Assembly (NCBI RefSeq): GCF_902493135.1
Contig: NZ_CABUOD010000079.1
Coordinates: 1 to 9,485, forward strand
Direction of reading: 5' to 3'
Source: an uncultured Parabacteroides sp.
GTDB lineage: Bacteria > Bacteroidota > Bacteroidia > Bacteroidales > Tannerellaceae
DNA length: 9,485 bases
A model generated the notes under the pieces. It was not told the origin of the DNA. It worked only from the letters and a program-made list of their open reading frames with translations, and did not search any database. The position numbers and the translations under genes were made by a program. This document shows positions 1-6,765 of this stretch, one piece after another. Positions within the stretch are counted from its first letter, which is position 1, and every line of letters begins with the position of its first letter.

Positions 1-41
1 TTATCCGTGTAAATCCGTGAAATCCGTGCCTAAAAGATCGT
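1..41. repeat. Interspersed repeat, right arm only (cut by window edge)
   Basis: This stretch matches 6668-6708 in the same orientation with one mismatch in 41 bases (g at 36 versus a). It contains three ATCCGTG heptamers at 3-9, 13-19 and 22-28, spaced 10 and 9 bp. The second copy is half of a long palindrome, so the left arm of this copy should lie just outside the window. It sits 53 nt beyond the stop codon of the minus-strand permease gene. It is non-coding, and its function is unknown. Confidence 0.85.
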
Positions 42-94
42 GATAAAGGAGTTCTGACACACCTCCATAACAGGTAGACGCAGTGGGATCGTTT

Positions 95-2404
95 TTATTC
101 CTTCTTCAGAATACTTGCCGGATTCAGGTGCATTACTTTATAAATCTTGTATGCCGTAACCAGAAAGATCAAAAGAGCCATCGTGAAGAACAACAAGATT
201 CCCCAATTCCAACTATAGATGCTTTTCAAACTGCTTTTTTGAGCGATCCCTATCAACACCAATCGTACTAACGGATAGATAATGACGAAGACAGAAAGGT
301 AAATAATCAGATAGATTTTGCCGAACAACAGGGCAATCACTTTCGGGGTAGCTCCGTTTATTTTTCGGATGGCGACTTCCTTTTGCCGATTTACCACATC
401 CATGGAAATTCCGGAATAAATACTTAATATCAACAAGAGTATGCTGACTATCGCCAACAACAAGGATGCTGTCTGCAAGAGTGCTACAGTTCCCATAATG
501 GACTGTTTGGAATCACCCATATTACGAATATCAAGAGGCAACGTCTCAGGTACATAACGCCGGCAGATCTCCGTTATTTTTTCCAGGGCGACCGGAGTAA
601 TATCCGGATGGGAGGTTTTGAAGTAATAGGAGTAGGCTTGCGGGTTAACTAAAAAGACAGAACCGACTACCCTGTTCAGAGCGCCCTCCTTGTTCAGTGC
701 ACGGTAAGTCCCGGCAATCCGGTATTCTTCGCCATCCAACGTGACACTACCTTCTATACTATCCCTCTGCAATTGTTCTTTAAACTGTTCGCTTATATAA
801 ACAAAACCTTGAGCATCCTTATCCACCAATTTTCCGGAGAACGGGATCTTGAAGAACTCAAAATAATGGGGTTCTGCTTGGATCATCAGCACATTTCCTC
901 TCGGATTTCCGTTTTTCATGTAGGTCATGTAGGTATAAACATCGGTATCGAAGGTATTGAAAGCGGATATCCGGTCGGTTATCTCCGGCAAGGACTGGAT
1001 ATCCGAAAGAATGGCATCCATATTGTTCTGCATGCGTATGGTATTGATCGATATAGAAATAACCTGATTCTCTTCTTCCGCGCTCAAAGGATGGTACATT
1101 CCTCCAAACATCTCATCAAACAAAAGCGTTATGCCGAATACACCGCCTGTGAAAAAGATAGAGATTGCCAATTGCAAAGCGATCATGAAATTGCGGAACA
1201 CATGCCGCTTCTGTCTCTGCACGATCGAATGGAGGGCACTCAACCGGCGTAACCGATAGATAGGATAGAGAATGGCGAGCATGCAGATCAACAACAAAAC
1301 GAGATACAAACCTAACTGCGAACCATATAGATCTACCAAGGAGAATGAGATCATGTCGTCCGGAGGGATGTACGTATATGCCAAAGAGAGGATGATTTCC
1401 GTCACGACCAATGACAGAAAGAAAGCGACGGATAGCATCCAGAAGATTTCGGCGAAAAGCAGGGCAAACAATCCTTTGATGTCCGAACCGATACATTTGC
1501 GAAGCACCAGTTCGCGTTGCCGGTTATAGAACATCTGGATAATGAACTTCAGGAAATTGATCAAACCCGACAATAAAATCAGCGAAGCTATGAACCGGGA
1601 GAGCAGAATACTTATCGTTCTTTGGACACTGCCATTCCGTTCCGACTCCAGGAAAGCATATAAACAGATATCCTGGTCTCCATGCTTCCAAGTCATGTTC
1701 TTTAACTGTTCGTTCAGGTTCTCCGCCGTAGTTGGTCCGGTGAGGCGTGATCTGATACTGAGTGGCGTACGGGACTGCATGGACAGAGGAAAATAACAAT
1801 CGATTGCTTTTCCACGGTAGTCCTTCTCTTCTGTCAAAGCGACATTGACCACTTTATATACTTTGATGATATCAGACGGACTGTTAGCTTCTGTCTCCTG
1901 ACGGATAACCTGGCCTATCGGATCTTCTTTGCCAAAGGCTTTCCGGGCAAACGATTGGGAGACGATCACCTCGTCGGGAGCTGTTACTTCTTGATTGCCA
2001 TACTTCAATTTCAACGAATTATAGGCGAAATAATTAGAGGATACATTTTTGAACGACACCAGAAACGGCAGTTCCCGTTGTTCTTTATCGATCGCCGTAA
2101 TTTCTTTTTTATCGCTATAGGAGGAAGAAGCCACAAGGGCATCCATGCCCGCTATCGGCAACCCCTTCAGATAATCAAAATCCTCCTTAAACAAATAGAT
2201 ATCAGCGGCTGTCTGGGGAGATGTCCCCACCAACTGGATATGGCTATCATCGGACAATTTAATATTACCGGATACGGCATCAATAAAATAATTCATCATA
2301 CTGAAGCAGGTGATGCCTATCGCCAAACAAATAGCCGAAATAAGACTATGAACTTTGAAGTTCATCAAATTGCGTAATGCAACTTTCAAGTAATGCTTAA
2401 TCAT
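95..2404 (-). CDS. ABC transporter permease, FtsX/MacB family
   Basis: The 769-aa inner-membrane protein has the duplicated architecture of long Bacteroidetes FtsX-type permeases. TM1 is at about residues 20-42, followed by a periplasmic MacB-type core domain at about 45-265. A first FtsX domain with three TMs follows (about 270-290, 312-343, 362-384), then a fifth TM at about 404-428. A second periplasmic domain covers about 440-630, and the final FtsX domain has TMs near 640-664, 689-722 and 732-753. The cytoplasmic loop motifs RQRELVLRKCIGSD (295-308) and RQKEVAIRKINGAT (673-686), and the C-terminal NPASILKKE, are typical of the family. Such permeases work with a separate ATPase; MacB/LolCDE-like relatives move lipoproteins, peptides or toxins by mechanotransmission. 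No ATPase is in the window, so the substrate is unknown. The ATG at 2404 is preferred because it opens the usual MIKHYLKVALRN start; a TTG at 2437 would only add a polar, unconserved extension. The gene is AT-richer than its neighbours and divergent from the hydrolase operon. Confidence 0.93.
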   Translation of the reverse strand: MIKHYLKVALRNLMNFKVHSLISAICLAIGITCFSMMNYFIDAVSGNIKLSDDSHIQLVGTSPQTAADIYLFKEDFDYLKGLPIAGMDALVASSSYSDKKEITAIDKEQRELPFLVSFKNVSSNYFAYNSLKLKYGNQEVTAPDEVIVSQSFARKAFGKEDPIGQVIRQETEANSPSDIIKVYKVVNVALTEEKDYRGKAIDCYFPLSMQSRTPLSIRSRLTGPTTAENLNEQLKNMTWKHGDQDICLYAFLESERNGSVQRTISILLSRFIASLILLSGLINFLKFIIQMFYNRQRELVLRKCIGSDIKGLFALLFAEIFWMLSVAFFLSLVVTEIILSLAYTYIPPDDMISFSLVDLYGSQLGLYLVLLLICMLAILYPIYRLRRLSALHSIVQRQKRHVFRNFMIALQLAISIFFTGGVFGITLLFDEMFGGMYHPLSAEEENQVISISINTIRMQNNMDAILSDIQSLPEITDRISAFNTFDTDVYTYMTYMKNGNPRGNVLMIQAEPHYFEFFKIPFSGKLVDKDAQGFVYISEQFKEQLQRDSIEGSVTLDGEEYRIAGTYRALNKEGALNRVVGSVFLVNPQAYSYYFKTSHPDITPVALEKITEICRRYVPETLPLDIRNMGDSKQSIMGTVALLQTASLLLAIVSILLLILSIYSGISMDVVNRQKEVAIRKINGATPKVIALLFGKIYLIIYLSVFVIIYPLVRLVLIGIAQKSSLKSIYSWNWGILLFFTMALLIFLVTAYKIYKVMHLNPASILKKE

Positions 2405-2681
2405 GGTTCTATTCCTGTTTTTTCCATTATGTTGCAAGAATCATGCCATATTGCTAAACATCTATTATATAATACGATATAGACCCATACGTCCCCATAT
2501 CATCGTGCGAACACGCACAAAGGCAGTTCACTATCGCACAATTGCACCCGGCTCTCCCCCTGGATATCAAATTGAAGTTTCCATGAAAAACCGGAGTCCA
2601 TTTACCGATATATAGAATAGTCTTCCGTATATTTGCCTTGCAACAAGCGTCGTGAGGCAAACATTTATATACCTGAACAAG
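2405..2681. other. Divergent intergenic region between permease and hydrolase operon
   Basis: No convincing gene is present. The region must hold the permease promoter, but I find no exact TAnnTTTG box on the minus strand. The nearest is a one-mismatch TGCCTTTG read leftward from 2525-2518. A short perfect hairpin (GTGCG-aaca-CGCAC, 2505-2518) and a 10-bp AT palindrome (ATTATATAAT, 2464-2473) lie between the genes. Either could belong to the permease leader, but neither is strong enough to name. The plus-strand promoter is listed separately. Confidence 0.5.
2628..2635 (+). promoter_or_regulatory. Putative Bacteroidetes -7 box for the hydrolase operon
   Basis: TATATTTG fits the sigma-ABfr -7 consensus TAnnTTTG exactly. 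The best upstream -33 candidate is a weak TTTA at 2601-2604, 23 bp away, slightly outside the usual 19-21 bp. Transcription would begin near 2640, giving a leader of about 40 nt to the ATG at 2682. This placement argues against the alternative GTG start at 2652, which would be only about 12 nt from the RNA 5' end. Confidence 0.6.
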
Positions 2682-4313
2682 ATGAACACACACAAACTAC
2701 ACCTGCTGCTCGCAGCAACCTGTCTGGTTCCCCTGTCACTGACCGCCCAGATTACGGAAAGGGAACGCCCCGCCGATTGGGACCGTCTCATAACAGGCGG
2801 ACGCTATATGGACCGTTTCGAAGCCATGCCCGAAGGTACGCTCTCCGGAGACACGTGGGGAGCGGACAGTGTACGCCCCCGCTATATCGACAACGGCATC
2901 GAACGTCCCGATATCTCCTTCTGGGGAGGCAATATCCTGCAAACGCCGGACCGGAAATACCACCTGTTCGTATGCGGATGGCCGGAAAGCGCTCCCAAAG
3001 GGCATATGGAATGGCCCAACTCCACCGTTTACCATGCGACCGGCGACCGGTTGCACGGGCCTTTCGTCCTCCAGGACACGATCGGGAAAGGACATAACCC
3101 AGAGGCTTTCGTCCTCAACGACGGCCGGGTCGTCGTATATGTCATCGACGGGTATTACATAGCGGACAATGTCAACGGCCCCTGGCAATACGGAAAGTTC
3201 ACGTTCGATCCCCGCGACCGGAAGATCATCGAGGGACTGAGCAACCTCAGCTTTGCCAAAAGGCAGGATGGCTCTTACCTGACGGTTTGCCGCGGAGGAG
3301 GCATCTGGATCAGTAAAGACGGCATCGCCCCTTACGAGCAGATCACGGACAAGCGGGTCTATCCGCCTGTCAAAGGAGAGTTCGAGGACCCGGTCATCTG
3401 GCGGGATTCCCTGCAATACCACCTGATCGTGAATGACTGGCTGGGACGTATCGCCTTCTACCAACGTTCCAAAGACGGCATCCACTGGGTGACGGAACAA
3501 GGAGAAGCCTATGTGCCCGGCATCTCCTTCCACCGGGACGGGCATGTGGAGCATTGGTTCAAATACGAACGCCCTAAAGTCTTCCAGGACAAACAGGGAC
3601 GTGTAGAGCAGATGAACTTTGCCGTCATCGATACCGTCAAATGGGACGATCATGGCAATGACAACCACAGTTCGAAGAATATCTGTATCCCGATGAACAA
3701 GGGGATGCTATTATCCGTCCTGAACCGAACACCGATAACGGCCTCCACTGAAACCATCCGGGTCAAGGTCCTGGCGGAAGAAGGCTTCGACCCGCTCCGG
3801 GAGATCGATGTGCCGTCCCTGCGGTTCGGCTCCTACAACGAAGTGAACTTCGGCAGAGGGTGTAAAGTGGTCAAAACCGAAGCATCCGGAAAAGACCTTA
3901 TCCTGACATTCGACGGTAAGGGAAGCGGCATCACACCGGATGAATTCGCTCCGAAGATGATCGGAAAGGATAAAAACGGAAAACTGTTGTTCGGATATGC
4001 GAACCTGCCTTATGTCGATTACAAGCCGGCTCTATTGTCCTGCCGACGTCCCGTTTACCGGGAAGGCCGGAACGAAGTCGAACTGGAAGTCCAGAACTTC
4101 GGACTATCGGCATCGGGAGAAATGACAGTCGAAATCAAGCAGGCCGGGGCAGGAATGGGCCGTCATACGGTCAAGCCCCTGCAACCGTATGAAAAAGCAA
4201 GCCTCACCTTTACCCCTGAAAAGGGGAAATGGACGGATAAGGCGGATTACCAGGTAGTCTTCCTCCGGGATGGGCAAATAGTAGAAACAAACAATTTCAA
4301 TATCTCCAAATAA
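2682..4313 (+). CDS. Secreted glycoside hydrolase, five-bladed beta-propeller (GH43/GH117-like)
   Basis: The 543-aa protein starts with a signal peptide (about residues 1-23, ending SLTAQ, no lipobox), so it should be periplasmic or secreted. Residues about 65-345 carry successive propeller-like strands typical of clan GH-F and related five-bladed folds: RPDISFWGG (75-83), KGHNPEAFVL (136-145), IEGLSNLSFA (183-192), GEFEDPVIWRD (232-242) and ERPKVFQDKQGRV (296-308). Asp77, Glu141, Glu184 and Glu235/Asp236 are the acidic residues in the positions where these folds keep catalytic groups; that assignment is inference. Residues about 350-543 form a beta-rich C-terminal region, and EVELEVQNFGLSASGE (465-480) resembles a CARDB-type beta-sandwich. 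The substrate is unknown. Co-transcription with a GH29 alpha-L-fucosidase, whose ATG lies 12 nt after this stop, suggests both act on one fucosylated glycan. The ATG at 2682 is chosen over the in-frame GTG at 2652 because it directly opens the signal peptide and leaves room for a leader. No Shine-Dalgarno sequence is seen, as usual in this phylum. Confidence 0.85.
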   Translation: MNTHKLHLLLAATCLVPLSLTAQITERERPADWDRLITGGRYMDRFEAMPEGTLSGDTWGADSVRPRYIDNGIERPDISFWGGNILQTPDRKYHLFVCGWPESAPKGHMEWPNSTVYHATGDRLHGPFVLQDTIGKGHNPEAFVLNDGRVVVYVIDGYYIADNVNGPWQYGKFTFDPRDRKIIEGLSNLSFAKRQDGSYLTVCRGGGIWISKDGIAPYEQITDKRVYPPVKGEFEDPVIWRDSLQYHLIVNDWLGRIAFYQRSKDGIHWVTEQGEAYVPGISFHRDGHVEHWFKYERPKVFQDKQGRVEQMNFAVIDTVKWDDHGNDNHSSKNICIPMNKGMLLSVLNRTPITASTETIRVKVLAEEGFDPLREIDVPSLRFGSYNEVNFGRGCKVVKTEASGKDLILTFDGKGSGITPDEFAPKMIGKDKNGKLLFGYANLPYVDYKPALLSCRRPVYREGRNEVELEVQNFGLSASGEMTVEIKQAGAGMGRHTVKPLQPYEKASLTFTPEKGKWTDKADYQVVFLRDGQIVETNNFNISK

Positions 4314-4325
4314 TCATTTATAAAC

Positions 4326-6467
4326 ATGAGACACACCTTTATCCTCCTGCTCGGAGCCATGCTCTCCCTACAAGGGCAAGCTCAGGACAAGCAGATGCCA
4401 TTTCAGAACACGATCAAGGTCGAAGCAGGCGACAGCCACGCGGACATCATCACGAAAGCCGCCCATGTCGTGCCTTCGCCCAACCAGTTGGCAGCATTGC
4501 AAAACGAGTTTATCTCCTTCATCCATTTCGGGCCGAACAGTTTCACCCGCCTGGAATGGGGAAGCGGAAAGGAAGACCCGAAAGTCTTCGACCTGAAAGA
4601 ACTCGACACGGACCAGTGGTGCGAGGCCATGAAAGCAGCCGGCATGAAGATGGTGATCCTGACAGTCAAGCATCATGACGGGTTCGTCCTGTGGCAAAGC
4701 CGCTACACGAAACACGGCATCATGTCCACCGGTTTCCGCGACGGCAAAGGCGACATCCTGAAAGACCTGTCCGAATCCTGCCGCAAGTACGGATTGAAGT
4801 TAGGTATCTATCTGTCACCGGCAGACCTGTACCATATCGAAAACCCGGAAGGGTTGTACGGCAACCTCAGCCCATACACCAAACGGACCATCCCGCGCGA
4901 AGTCCCCGGACGGCCTTTTGCCAACAAGACCCGTTTCGAGTTCGTAGTGGACGACTACAACGAATACTTCCTGAACCAGCTCTTCGAGATCCTGACCGAA
5001 TACGGCCCGATCCACGAGGTATGGTTCGACGGGGCACACCCCAAGCGGAAAGGCGGACAGACCTACAACTACCCCGCCTGGAAGAAACTGATCAAGGCGC
5101 TTGCTCCCAACGCCGTTATCTTCGGACGGGAAGATGTCCGGTGGTGCGGTAACGAAGCCGGCGGCACACGGTCGACCGAATGGAACGTGATCCCCTACCA
5201 GGCAAATCCGGACACGATGTCGAACTTTGCCGATATGACCGACAAAGACCTCGGAAGCCGTGAACAGCTCTATAAAGCCCGCTACCTGCATTACCAGCAG
5301 GCCGAAACCAACACTTCCATCCGCGAAGGCTGGTTCTACCGGGACGACACGCACCAGAAGGTACGAAGCACCGACGATGTGTTCGACATCTATGAACGCG
5401 CCGTCGGAGGCAACTCCACCTTCCTGTTGAACATCCCTCCCAACCGGGACGGCAAATTCTCTCCGACGGATGTAGCCGTATTGAAGGAAACCGGCCAGCG
5501 AATCCGGGAAACCTACGGGACCGACCTGTTCCGTCAGGCAGAAGGTCCGAAAGAGGTGCTCGACCAAAATGCAGGCACCTATGTGACGGTCGATAAGGAC
5601 GGGGCGGGAATCGTCATCTCCACTCCCCAACCTGTCACCCTCAACCGTCTGGTTCTCCAGGAAGCGATTGCCACCAACGGGGAACGGGTAGAGAAACACG
5701 CCGTGGACGCCTGGATCGACGGAGGATGGAAAGAGATCGCCCACGCCACCAACATCGGCTACAAACGAATCCTGCGCTTCCCAGATGTCACGACGGACAA
5801 GATCCGGGTCCGCATACTCGAATCCCGCCTGACACCCGCGATCAGTACCATCTCCGCCCATCACTACAAAGCCCGTCCGCCCCGGTTAAGCGCACAGAGA
5901 AGCATGGACGGACTGGTTACCATCGAACCGATGGCACAGGAATTCGGCTGGAAAGCGCATGGCGAGAACATTGCCGAGAACCTGAACGCGGGTTTCAAGA
6001 TCTACTATACGACAGACGGAACGGAACCATCGGCAAGTTCTACCGAATATAAAGCTCCTTTCCAGATGGGAAACAGCGAACTGAAAGCGGTAGCCATCCT
6101 GAACGGAGAAAAGGGAGCCACCTTGCAGGAACGGTTCGGGCTGGTCAAGAAAGGATGGAAGATAGCCGGCAAGACCCCGGATTACGTTGCCATCGACCTC
6201 GGCAACGAACAAACAATAAGCGGCTTTGCCTACACGCCCCAAAAGCAGGGCGGAAAAGGGACAGTCGCCGGTATCATCCGGATCAGCGACGACGGGAAGA
6301 ACTGGAAGGAGGTGGAACGCTTCGAATTCGGCAACCTGATCAACGATCCGTCCAAACGCTACCATCATTTCAAGAAAGCAGTAAAAGCCCGTTACGTAAA
6401 AATGGAGGCAGCGGAAATCGCCGCCCGTACGGAGGCTGCCGCTCTTGCTGGAATAGACCTGTTCTGA
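4326..6467 (+). CDS. Alpha-L-fucosidase, GH29, with C-terminal F5/8 type C (CBM32-like) domain
   Basis: The 713-aa exported enzyme predicted to release alpha-linked L-fucose by the retaining GH29 mechanism. A signal peptide covers about residues 1-20 (ends LQGQAQ). The catalytic (beta/alpha)8 domain, about 45-400, shows IHFGPNSFTRLEWG (66-79), VKHHDGFVLWQSRYT (114-128), YLSPADLY (162-169) and EVWFDGAHP (231-239). Asp235 of VWFDG is the expected nucleophile. Glu276 in RWCGNE is the likely acid/base by analogy with the GH29-B subgroup, which prefers alpha-1,3/1,4 linkages; this subgroup call is tentative. A beta-sandwich follows at about 410-512. Next is a chitobiase/hexosaminidase C-terminal-like module at about 518-606 (YYTTDGTEPS, 560-569), then an F5/8 type C galactose-binding-like domain at about 610-713 (DYVAIDLG, IRISDDGKNW, RYVKMEA). 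The gene is intact and directly follows the propeller hydrolase by 12 nt, so it is almost certainly in the same operon. A strong terminator lies 18-90 nt after its stop. Confidence 0.95.
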   Translation: MRHTFILLLGAMLSLQGQAQDKQMPFQNTIKVEAGDSHADIITKAAHVVPSPNQLAALQNEFISFIHFGPNSFTRLEWGSGKEDPKVFDLKELDTDQWCEAMKAAGMKMVILTVKHHDGFVLWQSRYTKHGIMSTGFRDGKGDILKDLSESCRKYGLKLGIYLSPADLYHIENPEGLYGNLSPYTKRTIPREVPGRPFANKTRFEFVVDDYNEYFLNQLFEILTEYGPIHEVWFDGAHPKRKGGQTYNYPAWKKLIKALAPNAVIFGREDVRWCGNEAGGTRSTEWNVIPYQANPDTMSNFADMTDKDLGSREQLYKARYLHYQQAETNTSIREGWFYRDDTHQKVRSTDDVFDIYERAVGGNSTFLLNIPPNRDGKFSPTDVAVLKETGQRIRETYGTDLFRQAEGPKEVLDQNAGTYVTVDKDGAGIVISTPQPVTLNRLVLQEAIATNGERVEKHAVDAWIDGGWKEIAHATNIGYKRILRFPDVTTDKIRVRILESRLTPAISTISAHHYKARPPRLSAQRSMDGLVTIEPMAQEFGWKAHGENIAENLNAGFKIYYTTDGTEPSASSTEYKAPFQMGNSELKAVAILNGEKGATLQERFGLVKKGWKIAGKTPDYVAIDLGNEQTISGFAYTPQKQGGKGTVAGIIRISDDGKNWKEVERFEFGNLINDPSKRYHHFKKAVKARYVKMEAAEIAARTEAAALAGIDLF

Positions 6468-6484
6468 TCTATACCCTTAAGGCT

Positions 6485-6557
6485 AAAAAATATACCTTCT
6501 ATCCCGTCCGGCTGTACCCTATAAGGTAGCTCCAGACAGGATAGAGGGTATTTTTTT
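6485..6557. terminator. Bidirectional intrinsic terminator between convergent genes
   Basis: The 13-bp stem 6492-6504 (ATACCTTCTATCC) pairs with 6539-6551 (GGATAGAGGGTAT) with a single G-T wobble. It continues inward through GTC/GAC, GG/CC and TACC/GGTA, broken by small mismatches, to a 6-nt loop (6519-6524). A run of seven T (6551-6557) follows on the plus strand, and six A (6485-6490) precede the stem, which read as T on the minus strand. It ends the GH29 operon and can block read-through from the GH95-like gene. Confidence 0.9.
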
Positions 6558-6625
6558 AGCATGCACGCTTTTTCAAAAAAGGGTGAAGGTGTGTCGAAAC
6601 AAAATCCTGCTTACAATAGATATAA

Positions 6626-6708
6626 TTTAGGCACGGATTACACAGATCACACGGAAAGAAAATAAATTTATCCGTGTAAATCCGTGAAATCCGTGCCTAA
6701 AAAATCGT
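6626..6708. repeat. Palindromic interspersed repeat, full copy
   Basis: The left arm 6626-6655 begins TTTAGGCACGGATTACACAG. The right arm 6671-6701 ends CCGTGCCTAAA. The two are imperfect reverse complements around a 15-nt A-rich loop (6656-6670). The right arm has ATCCGTG heptamers at 6670-6676, 6680-6686 and 6689-6695. The left arm has the complements CACGGAT, CACAGAT and CACGGAA at 6632-6638, 6641-6647 and 6650-6656. Positions 6668-6708 equal 1-41 but for one base. It lies 57 nt beyond the stop of the minus-strand GH95-like gene. No target-site duplication or transposase is visible; it resembles short palindromic intergenic repeats of REP or MITE type. Confidence 0.85.
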
Positions 6709-6765
6709 TATTGCTTCCGAAAAGCGGGTATTTCCTTTATCCAAAGAGAGCACAAAGGTTTTAAC

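Noticed and set aside
2405..2437. Upstream TTG start extending the permease by 11 residues
   Set aside because: The added residues are polar and precede the conserved MIKHYLKVALRN start; the ATG at 2404 is the usual family start.
2652..2681. Upstream GTG start for the propeller hydrolase
   Set aside because: It would place extra residues before a complete signal peptide and lies only about 12 nt from the predicted transcript start.
2736..3668. Long minus-strand open frame (310 codons) opposite the propeller hydrolase
   Set aside because: It is antisense to a gene with clear family motifs and a signal peptide. Its translation shows no domain, and such frames are common opposite GC-rich codons.
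4815..5864. Long minus-strand open frame (349 codons) opposite the GH29 gene
   Set aside because: Same reason: it is a shadow of the fucosidase reading frame, with low-complexity Val/Gly/Asp-rich translation and no recognisable motif.
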